A stretch of DNA of 64,000 nucleotides from JAODBQ01 sp047602055. Its GTDB lineage: Bacteria; Actinomycetota; Acidimicrobiia; Acidimicrobiales; Ilumatobacteraceae. The first letter of the stretch is position 1. Each line of letters starts with the position of its first letter. This document shows positions 9,065-16,451 of the stretch, in pieces. The notes below the pieces were generated by a model. It was not told where the DNA came from. It worked only from the letters and a program-made list of their open reading frames with translations, and made no database searches. Location of the stretch: contig JASGIG010000001.1 of assembly GCA_047602055.1 (NCBI GenBank), positions 2,852,001 through 2,916,000 of the forward strand, read 5' to 3'. Both the position numbers and the translations under genes were made by a program.

Positions 9065-9767
9065 GGCCGGGGTCGGCGATGCCGTCGAGTGCGGTGACCC
9101 GGTCGAAGCGGGCGAACGGGGTCCACACCGCGGCCAGGCCGGCGTCGCGCATCGCCGTCGACAGGGCGCGACCGGCACCGTCCCAGTCCGTCATCGTCGC
9201 GGCATGGTGCTTGAGCTCGTGCCAGCGCGACGTGGCGACGGCGGCCGCGGCGAGCGACACCTGGCCGCACTCGCGCTCGATGAACAGGTCGTTGCCGGCG
9301 GTCCCGGTGCCGACGGGGAGGCCGGCGAGCTGGAACGCGCGGAACTCGGGCTCTTCCCAGCCGGCCAGCAGGACCTCGTCGGCGGGTGTGGCGACCAGCG
9401 CGCCGACCAGCCCGACGCCCGGCTGCAGCGCCAGCGCGGCCATCGTCGCCAACCAGTCGGGCGTCAGGTCGGCGCGGGGTACGAGGCCGGGGGCGACGGC
9501 GATCAGGACGTCGCCGTGGTGGGCGTGCACCGCTTGGTCGAGGGCCACCGCCGGCGTCCACGTCCCGGTGACGGGGACCGGCTGCCAGCGCGTTCGCGCA
9601 GCCTGGAGAAGGATGTCGTCGATCGCCGGATCGATCGCCTCGGGATGGGCGAGGACGAACGTCACGCCGTCGGTGTCGGTGTCGATTCCGCCGAGCGTGT
9701 CGACGGTGGGGAGACGGCGGGGTCGCGTGCCGGTGACCTCGCCGGCCGTGGCAACGACCACGGTCAC
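9045..9767 (-). CDS. GT2-like protein lacking a clear DxD motif
   Basis: 240 residues from GTG 9767, which overlaps the preceding GT2 stop (GTGA). It begins VTVVVATAGEVTGTRPRR, compatible with a GT-A first strand, and later reads ALDQAVHAHHGDVLIAVAPG and LVGALVATPADEVLLAGWEE. In position these resemble the GT2 core, but no Asp-x-Asp is seen where the metal site should be (AVAPGLVP). It may be a divergent or inactive partner of the GT2 encoded immediately upstream. It converges on 8258-9064. Confidence 0.6.
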   Translation of the reverse strand: MTVVVATAGEVTGTRPRRLPTVDTLGGIDTDTDGVTFVLAHPEAIDPAIDDILLQAARTRWQPVPVTGTWTPAVALDQAVHAHHGDVLIAVAPGLVPRADLTPDWLATMAALALQPGVGLVGALVATPADEVLLAGWEEPEFRAFQLAGLPVGTGTAGNDLFIERECGQVSLAAAAVATSRWHELKHHAATMTDWDGAGRALSTAMRDAGLAAVWTPFARFDRVTALDGIADPGLTAAPA

Positions 9768-10612
9768 CCGAATGCCCGCGGGGGCTCGCGCACCAGTCGG
9801 TAGCAGCCGTCGAGATCGCCGTGCACGACGGTGGCGGCGATGCCGAGGCGGTCGCACTGCTCCTGCACGGCCCGGCGCCCGTTCTCGACCGCCTTGCCGA
9901 CGGTGCTCCGTGATCGGGACACCGAGGTGGCGACGTGCCGCCAGTGGTAGGTCATCGCCGGGAGGTGGGCGACGTGGCGCCCGGCGCCGGCGATGTGCTC
10001 GGTGGCACGCAGCACCAGGTCGTGATCCTGGGCGCCGTCGAATCCGTCGCGCACGCCGCCGATCGCCTCGATCACCGAGCGCCGCAGCACGGACAGGTGG
10101 CACGTGTACATCGAGGCCCGGAACCGCTCCGGCGACCAGTCCGGCTTCTGGAACGGCACGAACGGCGTGCCATCGGCGTGGACGTGCATCTCGTCGCCGT
10201 AGAGGTAGTCGATCGTGCCGGTCTCGTCGGTGTCGAGCATCGCCGCCACGTCGGCGAGCGCCGTCGGCGTCAGCGCGTCGTCGTGGTCGAGGAAGGCGAC
10301 CAGCTCGCCGGTGGCCATGGCGATCGCGTCGTTCGTCGCCGCCACCAAGCCGCCGTTGACCGTCCGGCGACGGACCCGGATGCGGCTGCTGCCGGCGGCC
10401 AGCTCGCCGAGCGCGTGGTCGATCTCCCGGCGCGTCGAGCAGTCGTCGACGAGGCACCACTCCCAGTCCGTCCACGTCTGCTCGACGACGCTGCGGGCAC
10501 AGGCCAGGAACGCGCCGAGCGGCGGGTTGTAGACGGGGGTGACGATCGAGAACCGGGGAGCGATTCCGGCGACGTTATCGAGCGACTGCCATGATGGACC
10601 GATGGCCGACAT
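9764..10612 (-). CDS. GT2-family glycosyltransferase (first-domain type)
   Basis: 282 residues. GT-A motifs: RFSIVTPVYNPP, WEWCLVDDCSTRRE, NGGLVAATNDAI, then FLDHDDALTPTALADV, a typical DHDD metal site. KPDWSPERFRASMYTCHLSV and GAQDHDLVLRATE are hallmarks of the N-terminal domain of bidomain rhamnosyl-type GT2 proteins. The only reasonable start is ATG 10612, so its 5' end overlaps the divergent start at 10602 by 11 bp; a promoter cannot lie between them. The stop overlaps the next gene's GTG. It probably transfers deoxyhexose to the surface glycan. Confidence 0.83.
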   Translation of the reverse strand: MSAIGPSWQSLDNVAGIAPRFSIVTPVYNPPLGAFLACARSVVEQTWTDWEWCLVDDCSTRREIDHALGELAAGSSRIRVRRRTVNGGLVAATNDAIAMATGELVAFLDHDDALTPTALADVAAMLDTDETGTIDYLYGDEMHVHADGTPFVPFQKPDWSPERFRASMYTCHLSVLRRSVIEAIGGVRDGFDGAQDHDLVLRATEHIAGAGRHVAHLPAMTYHWRHVATSVSRSRSTVGKAVENGRRAVQEQCDRLGIAATVVHGDLDGCYRLVREPPRAFG

Positions 10613-11925
10613 CGCCCTGATCGCGACCGCGCTCGCCGCGACGGGAGCGGTTCCTCGCCGGTGCCGCCACCGTGCTGTGGCCGTGGCACACCGATCTCGA
10701 ACTGACGATCGGCGATGTCGCGTCCGACGTGTCGCGCGTCGGCCGGGCGCGCGTCGTCCTCGACGTCGGGCGGGACGGCGCCGGACCGCTCGACGTGCAG
10801 TTGGCGCAAGCGGCAATCGCCTCCGGAGCCGTGATCGTCACCGACGACCCCGATCCGCCGCCGCCGCTCGTGCCGGGGCAGCACCTGCTCGTCGCCCCCG
10901 TCGAGCACCTCGCCGAGCAGGCCGTCGCCCTCGCCGCCGACGAGCCCCGCCGGGCGGCGATCGCCGCGGCCGCCGCAGACGTGACGATCCGCCCGGGTGT
11001 CCTGCCGCCGGCGGCCGTGCGTCGTCCGGCGCCGTCGGCGCTGCGACGGATGCGCCGGGCCGTCAGCCGTGCGCTCGGACCCGACGTCGATCGGCAACGC
11101 GCCGAGTCCGAGCACCTCGATCTCCTCGTCGCCGAGGCCAAGGCGGCGTATCTGGCCCAGGTCGACCATCGGCGGGCGCTGGAGACGGCACTCATCCAGC
11201 GGTCGCCGGCGCTGACGCACACGCCCGCATGGATCGATCGTGAGCCGGCCGTCAGCGTCGTCGTTCCGATGCACCGCGACGCGGCGGCGGCCGCTACAGC
11301 CGCGGCCGCGGCGTTCGAGCGGGCGGGCATCGACGGCGAGGTGGTCGCTGTCGGCCGTGCCGCCGACAGCCTGATCGCCGCCCTGCCGTGGTTGCCGGCA
11401 GCGGCGGTGACGGCGACGCGGCCCCTCGGCCCAGGCGAGATCGTCGACCTCGGCGTAGAGACCAGCCGCGGCCGCCATCTGATCGTGCTCGAACCCGGCG
11501 AGCAGCTCTATCCCAACGCCGTCGCCGCACTCCTGGGCGCGCTCGACGGCCAGCCGGGCGCGGTGGTCGGGGCGTTCGGGATCACCGCGCTGACGCTGGA
11601 CGGTGCTGCGGTCGGGGTCTGCGGGCACGTCGACTGGAGCGTCGACCTGCTGGTCCGCGAGCGCGTCTTCGACACGGTCGCGCTGATTCGCCGCGACGCG
11701 TGGTCACGGCTCGGCGCCGCGCCGGCGACCGCCCTGCTCGACGGCTGGCAGCGGACCGATCGCCACCTGGGCCTTGCCGAGAGCGGCTCCCGGCTCGCTG
11801 CGGCCAGGTGCGTCGTCGCCAGCCGGCCGACCGACGGCGCACCGGCGTGGCTGGAGGCCATCGATCCGACCAGGCCGTGGCTCTCCCTGTTCGAACGTCA
11901 CCCGAGGTTGCCATGGCCGAGCTGA
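10602..11925 (+). CDS. GT4-like/GT2-like paralogue with degenerate GT2 domain; one +1 frameshift
   Basis: The frame from ATG 10602 reads MADIALIATALAATG. One extra base near 10645 (ACGGGAGCGG) must be skipped to continue as ERFLAGAATVLWPWHTD and then to the stop at 11925, ~440 residues. The N-terminal ~150 residues carry a GT-B-like C-lobe (ASGAVIVTDDPDPPPPLVPG). From PAVSVVVPMHRD onward it follows a GT2 fold, but the metal-binding DxD position reads EPGE (LIVLEPGEQLYP) and the variable loop is Ala-rich. The C-terminus HPRLPWPS matches the functional-looking paralogue at 3367-5235. It is probably a catalytically altered or regulatory relative. Confidence 0.65.
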
Positions 11926-12191
11926 ACGACACGACCACATCGCCGACCGGCGAGGCGGAGCTGCGCGCTCGGATCGCCGAGCTGGAAGCACTCGTCGAGT
12001 CGCGCACCGCGGCGCTCGTCGGGCTGGCCGTCCAGCTGGCCGAGCACCAGGGCTCGTCGACGTTTCGTCGTGGCCGGCTCGTCGAAGCCGAGCAGCAGCT
12101 GGCCGAGCTGCGGGCCACGAAGTTGATCCGCTACAGCGCCGTCCCGCGGCGCTGGTACGCCGCCCTGCGCCGGATGCTGGGCCGTGGCTGA
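11913..12191 (+). CDS. Small coiled-coil protein of the glycosyltransferase cluster
   Basis: 92 residues from ATG 11913, overlapping the end of the upstream glycosyltransferase by 13 bp. Residues ~14-40 (EAELRARIAELEALVESRTA) and ~62-72 (LVEAEQQLAEL) are heptad-like, and the tail is basic and aromatic (YSAVPRRWYAALRRMLGRG). The plan matches the coiled-coil proteins at 5242 and 7998. The next gene's GTG lies inside its 3' end. No enzymatic motif is visible; it probably accompanies the glycosyltransferase. Confidence 0.72.
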   Translation: MAELNDTTTSPTGEAELRARIAELEALVESRTAALVGLAVQLAEHQGSSTFRRGRLVEAEQQLAELRATKLIRYSAVPRRWYAALRRMLGRG

Positions 12192-12345
12192 GCATCCGGG
12201 CGCCGCCGATTCGGAACGGCTGGTCGGTCAGGCGCGTGACGAGGAGGCTCGGCTGCTGCGGCTGGTGCGCGAGCTCGATCTGGTGGCCGCGCGCCAGCGC
12301 GCCGCCCTGCGCCGGCTGCGCGGCGAGACCGACGCCAGCGGGTGA
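12184..12345 (+). CDS. Very small coiled-coil protein (53 residues)
   Basis: From GTG 12184, overlapping the upstream stop by 8 bp, it reads MAEHPGAADSERLVGQARDE, then the helical, charged stretch EARLLRLVRELDLVAARQRA, and ends RRLRGETDASG. Codon use with G/C third positions fits its neighbours, and the overlap suggests coupled translation. It is the last gene of the polysaccharide locus on this strand. It lacks the amphipathic tail of its larger relatives. Existence as a protein is inferred only from frame, overlap and composition. Confidence 0.55.
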   Translation: MAEHPGAADSERLVGQARDEEARLLRLVRELDLVAARQRAALRRLRGETDASG

Positions 12346-12455
12346 GCTGCGTCGTGCGCAGGTGTCGTCGTCACGATGTCTGCCAGACTGAGGGCCTGAC
12401 ACCAGAAGTGGTGCACCGGTCACGATGAGCGGGCACGAGACGACGGAGGAGCAAG

Positions 12456-15014
12456 GTGCGCGTTCGATGGCTGGCCGTGTCGGCAACTGCCGCGATGGCG
12501 GTGGCGGCGTTCGTGGCGGTGCCCTCGGTGGGCGCCGCGCCGTCCCTGCCGCCGGCGATCTCGCCTGCCGCCGACCAGTCGACCAGCGGTGACTATGCGT
12601 CCGACGTGCTCGGCAACCCGTGGGACTTCGACGACGGCGAGGACGTGCCGCCGATCTCGGGTGTCGGCTGCGTCGGCAACACGCCGACGAACTGCTCGAT
12701 CAGCGTCGCCGGCGGGACGGTCACCTGGTCGGGTCGGAGCGGCGCCGTCCTGCGGCTCGTGCGCAACTGGGGCAACGCGCTGGCGTGGGGCAGTGACGGC
12801 CCGGCCAACCCGGTCGACGCCGGTCGGTACAGCATCCTGACGCTGTCGAACTGCAGCCCGTCGAGCATGGCCGTCACGTTCCGGAACGACGCGGGCGAGG
12901 ACGGCACGCTGATCTTCGAGCAGGGCGATTGCCTGCGCTCGACGAGCATCGACCTGCGCCAGAGCCCGGCATGGCGCGGACGGATCATCGAACTGAACCT
13001 GCACACCAGCCCGGGGGTCACGACGACGCTCGACTGGGCCCGGCTGCACCGTCCGGACGCTCCGGCCGCGCCGCCGGCCGGCGTGCCCGTTGCCAAGGTG
13101 CTCAGTCCCAACGCCGACGGCGGTGCCGACTACGCGTCCTCTTACGGCAACCCGTGGGACATGACCGACCCGGGCGATGTCGCCGGGATGCAGGGGATGC
13201 AGGCCGGCACCGGCCCCGGTGGGCTCGGCGGCACGACGTCGGGCGGCGATGCCGGCGTGGCGTTCCCACTGCCCGTCGACTTCCAGACCGACCGCTTCCA
13301 CCGCTTCTCGGCGGACGTCTGCTTCGCTGGCGGATTCGGGCTCGGCAACATCCCTGGCGAGGGCATGAACGCCAGGATCATCTACTCGAGCGACCTGCAA
13401 CGCTTCACCGAGACGCAGGACATCGTCGTCTACCCGGGCTGCCAGCACATCGCCATCGACCTCGCGGCCGAGCCACCCGCCGAGATCAACGACGAGTCGT
13501 CGGTGTACCGCCTCGGCTGGCGAGGCCAGAAGCTCGCCTACCTGCGCTTCGATCCTGACGAGGACCCGGGCGTGCGCGGCTTCAGCGTGAGCAACGTGCG
13601 CTTCGCCGACGATGCCGCGTTCTCGTCGTCGTACGGGATCCAGGTGCAGGACGCCAGTGGCAACGGAGGGACGGCCGAGGTCTACGCCACCACCAACCGC
13701 GGGGCGTTCGACGGGACGCTGCTCGGGCGGGTCGGGGTGAACGGCGGGAGCGTCGCCACGTTCGACTGGAACGGGACCGACGCCTCGGGCCGCCAGCTCC
13801 CGAACGCGACGTACTGGGTCTACACGGTGATCCGCAACGGCGCCGGCGTCGCCACCGGCTACTCCTCCGGGCCCGTCCGCTTGGAGGTGCCGCAGCCGCC
13901 GACGCCGAGCGACTTCGTGCCGCTCAGCCCGGCGCGGGTCTTCGACACGCGTGACGGCACCGGCGGCAACGTCGTCGCACTGACCGGTGGCGTGACCACG
14001 CGGCTGCAACTGGCAGGCCGCGGCGGCGTGCCGGCCGCAGGGGCCACCGCGGTCGTGCTCAACGTGACCGTCGATCGGCCGAGCGCGCCGGGGTTCCTGA
14101 CGCTGTGGCCCTCCGGCGAAGCGCGGCCGACGGTGTCCAGCCTGAACTTCGACCCGGGCGACCTGATCACCAACATGGTCACCGTCAAGGTCGGCGCCAA
14201 CGGGATGGTGGATCTCTTCAACCTCCAGGGGGCGGTGCCGGTGGTGATCGACGTCGTCGGGTACTACACGGCCGCCTCGACGGGGAGCGGCAGGTTCACG
14301 GCGCTGTCGCCGGGGCGGGTGCTGGAGACCGGCTTCGACCACAAGATCGGCCCTGGTGGGACCGTCGACGTCCAGGTCACGGGAACGCGGGGCGTGCCCG
14401 CCAGCGGGGTCAGCGCGGTGGCGGTGAACATCACCGTCGACGATCCGAGCGCGGCGGGCTACCTCACCGTCTACCCGACCGGTGAGGGCCGGCCGTACGC
14501 GTCGACGGTCAACTTCGTCGCCGGCCGGACGATCGCCAACCTGACGCTGGCCAAGGTCGGCGCCGGCGGCAAGGTCAGCATCTTCAACTTCGACGGCGCG
14601 GTGCGCGTGGTGGCCGATGTCGTCGGCTACTTCTCGGCCAGCGGTGGTCAGTTCGTCCCGGTGACGCCGACGCGCATCGTCGACAGCCGCTCCGGCGCGG
14701 CGATGGGCGGTCCGATCGGGCCAGGCCAGGTGGTGACGCTGCCGATGGGTGGCGTCGACCCGGTGCCCGGGAACGCCAGCGGAGCGGTCGTCAACGTCAC
14801 GGCGACGGCGTCGAGCGCGGCGAGCTTCCTGACGGTGTACCCGACGGGGACGCCGCGGCCCGAGGACTCGTCGAACGTCAACCCGCGTGTCGGTGCGACG
14901 GCCGTGCCCAACCAGGACTACGTCAAGCTCGGTGCCGGTGGGCAGGTCGACCTGTTCAACCTGGCCGGCTCCACCCAGGTGATCGTCGACGTCTTCGGCT
15001 ACATCACCCCGTAG
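12456..15014 (+). CDS. Large secreted repeat protein (FlgD-Ig-like domain plus three ~120-residue 'PLSPARVFDTR' modules)
   Basis: 852 residues from GTG 12456 behind a good Shine-Dalgarno (CGGAGGAGC). The signal peptide is MRVRWLAVSATAAMAVAAFV, cleaved near VGAAP. Two related segments around residues ~45 and ~225 (DYAS...GNPWDFDD and DYASSYGNPWDMTD) look like tandem beta-sandwich or carbohydrate-binding domains. A FlgD-type Ig-like domain (YGIQVQDASG to WVYTVIRNG) precedes three modules at ~487-609, ~614-728 and ~733-852. Each has P-x-R-x-x-[DE]-[TS], a valine-rich core (NVTVDRPSAPGFLTLWP) and a [DE]VVGYY/VFGYI end. Such modules are common in secreted Acidimicrobiia proteins; their function is not known to me. 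Cell-surface adhesion is inferred. Confidence 0.75.
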   Translation: MRVRWLAVSATAAMAVAAFVAVPSVGAAPSLPPAISPAADQSTSGDYASDVLGNPWDFDDGEDVPPISGVGCVGNTPTNCSISVAGGTVTWSGRSGAVLRLVRNWGNALAWGSDGPANPVDAGRYSILTLSNCSPSSMAVTFRNDAGEDGTLIFEQGDCLRSTSIDLRQSPAWRGRIIELNLHTSPGVTTTLDWARLHRPDAPAAPPAGVPVAKVLSPNADGGADYASSYGNPWDMTDPGDVAGMQGMQAGTGPGGLGGTTSGGDAGVAFPLPVDFQTDRFHRFSADVCFAGGFGLGNIPGEGMNARIIYSSDLQRFTETQDIVVYPGCQHIAIDLAAEPPAEINDESSVYRLGWRGQKLAYLRFDPDEDPGVRGFSVSNVRFADDAAFSSSYGIQVQDASGNGGTAEVYATTNRGAFDGTLLGRVGVNGGSVATFDWNGTDASGRQLPNATYWVYTVIRNGAGVATGYSSGPVRLEVPQPPTPSDFVPLSPARVFDTRDGTGGNVVALTGGVTTRLQLAGRGGVPAAGATAVVLNVTVDRPSAPGFLTLWPSGEARPTVSSLNFDPGDLITNMVTVKVGANGMVDLFNLQGAVPVVIDVVGYYTAASTGSGRFTALSPGRVLETGFDHKIGPGGTVDVQVTGTRGVPASGVSAVAVNITVDDPSAAGYLTVYPTGEGRPYASTVNFVAGRTIANLTLAKVGAGGKVSIFNFDGAVRVVADVVGYFSASGGQFVPVTPTRIVDSRSGAAMGGPIGPGQVVTLPMGGVDPVPGNASGAVVNVTATASSAASFLTVYPTGTPRPEDSSNVNPRVGATAVPNQDYVKLGAGGQVDLFNLAGSTQVIVDVFGYITP

Positions 15015-15026
15015 GGTCGCGTGCCG

Positions 15027-15278
15027 ATGAAGCGGTGGATCGTCCTCGGTGTGGCATTGCTGACGTCGGCGGTCGCGGGGTGCAGCTCCGACGACAAGAC
15101 GCCGTCGACCGTGACCGCGTCGACGACGCTGCCCGTCGAGACGTCGACCTCGGTCGCCGGTGCCGGGGGCGGTGCCGCGCCCTCGACGACAGCCGGCGGC
15201 TCCAGCGAGACGACCGGGGGCGGCCTGACGGCGATCAACGGCCCGGCGCAGGTCGACATGACCACCGTGGTGCCGTAG
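15027..15278 (+). CDS. Small lipoprotein with Thr/Ser/Gly-rich tail
   Basis: 83 residues from ATG 15027; an in-frame GTG at 15021 is also possible. The lipobox LTSAVAGC puts Cys near residue 19, after MKRWIVLGVALLTS. The rest is low-complexity Ser/Thr/Gly/Ala (TSTSVAGAGGGAAPSTTAGG), ending QVDMTTVVP. It is probably a lipid-anchored surface spacer. It follows the repeat protein after 12 bp and may share its transcript. No domain is recognised. Confidence 0.7.
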   Translation: MKRWIVLGVALLTSAVAGCSSDDKTPSTVTASTTLPVETSTSVAGAGGGAAPSTTAGGSSETTGGGLTAINGPAQVDMTTVVP

Positions 15279-15301
15279 CCCCGCGGCGGTCGCCGCCGAC
15301 G

Positions 15302-15680
15302 TCAGCGCAGCGGGCGGTCCTGCTCGGCGGCCTTCGCTGCCTGCTTCCAGCCGCGGACCTCGGCGAGCGTCGCGGCGTCGCCGATGTCGGCGACGCCGCC
15401 CGGGACGTCGCCGCCGGGAAGCGGTGGACCGCCGGCTTCGTGCAGCACACGGCGACGAGCTCGTCCTCGGGCATCGCCCAGATCCGCGCCGCGTCGAGGT
15501 GGCCGAGCCGTGCCTGCAGCATCGCCGGACCGGCGAACGCCCACTCCATCGGCACCTGCCGGTCGAGGCGCATGCCGATCAGCAGGGTCGTGCCGTCGGT
15601 GTCGAGCAGCCCATCGGCCGCCGGATCGCCCGTGACGTACGGCGTGCCGGCCGCCGACGGCGAACCTAGCTCGCTGGTCG
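15302..15680 (-). pseudogene. Remnant of an HhH-GPD-type base-excision-repair family protein
   Basis: The frame reads TPYVTGDPAADGLLDTDGTT, then LLIGMRLDRQVPMEWAFAGP and PAVHRFP. This matches the N-terminal third of actinobacterial HhH-GPD-type repair proteins. It then jumps frame to GVADIGDAATLAEVRGWKQA, which matches the C-terminal end of the same family, stopping at 15302. The central ~90 residues, including the helix-hairpin-helix, are missing and the join is out of frame (near 15415). No ATG, GTG or TTG precedes the reading frame. This is a true deletion remnant, unlike the single-base shifts elsewhere. The gene would have pointed away from the two-component operon. Confidence 0.7.
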
Positions 15681-15720
15681 CGAGCCGATCAGGCGTGGGG
15701 TCGCGTATCGTCCTGCGCCG

Positions 15721-16449
15721 ATGACGGCGACGGTGCTGGTCGTGGAGGACGACGAGCTGATCGCGTCGAGCCTGGCGCGGGTGCTGCGCGGGCGCGGTCA
15801 CCGGGTGGACCTGGCGTCGACCGTGGCCGGCGCGACGGCTTCGATCGCGGCCGCCCCGCCCGATCTCGTCCTGCTCGACCTCGGGCTGCCCGACGGCGAC
15901 GGCCGGGAGGTGTGCGAGCTGGTCGTGCACCGCCATCCGCACGTCCCCGTCGTCGTGCTGACGGCCCGTGGCGACGAGGTCAACGTCGTCGACGGCCTGG
16001 AGATGGGTGCCGTCGACTACGTCGTCAAGCCGTTCCGCCTCGCCGAGCTGCTGGCCCGCATCGATGCCCACCTGCGCTTCGCACGGGGCGGCCACGGGCG
16101 TCCCGGCGACGGCATCCGCGTCGGCGACCTCGATGTCGACGTGCCGTCGCGGCGGGTTCGCCTCGCCGGGTGTGACGTCGCCCTGCGACCCAAGGAGTTC
16201 GACGTGTTGGCCCTGCTGGCGTGTCATGCCGGCGCCGTCGTCACCCGTGAGCAGCTGATCGACGAGGTGTGGGACGAGCACTGGTGGGGGTCGACGAAGA
16301 CCCTCGACGTGCACATCAACGCCCTGCGCCGCAAGCTCGGTGAGCAGCCCGGCGGCTCCAGCCGGATCACGACGATCCGTGGTGTCGGCTACCGGCTTGA
16401 CGGCGTGTCACACGCCGACGTGCCACACGCCGACCGCAGCGGCGGCTGA
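15721..16449 (+). CDS. OmpR-family response regulator
   Basis: 242 residues. The receiver domain (1-~118) has acidic pocket E9/D10/D11, phospho-acceptor D53 (LVLLDLGLPDG), T81 and K103 (VVKPF). The winged-helix DNA-binding domain (~130-232) has RPKEFDVLALLACHAGAVVT, the recognition-helix region STKTLDVHINALRRKLG, and the wing ITTIRGVGYRL. The histidine kinase follows after 2 bp, forming a two-component pair. The operon lies directly upstream of a NEW3/ABC exporter cluster, a plausible target, though nothing in the sequence proves it. Confidence 0.93.
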   Translation: MTATVLVVEDDELIASSLARVLRGRGHRVDLASTVAGATASIAAAPPDLVLLDLGLPDGDGREVCELVVHRHPHVPVVVLTARGDEVNVVDGLEMGAVDYVVKPFRLAELLARIDAHLRFARGGHGRPGDGIRVGDLDVDVPSRRVRLAGCDVALRPKEFDVLALLACHAGAVVTREQLIDEVWDEHWWGSTKTLDVHINALRRKLGEQPGGSSRITTIRGVGYRLDGVSHADVPHADRSGG

Positions 16450-16451
16450 CC

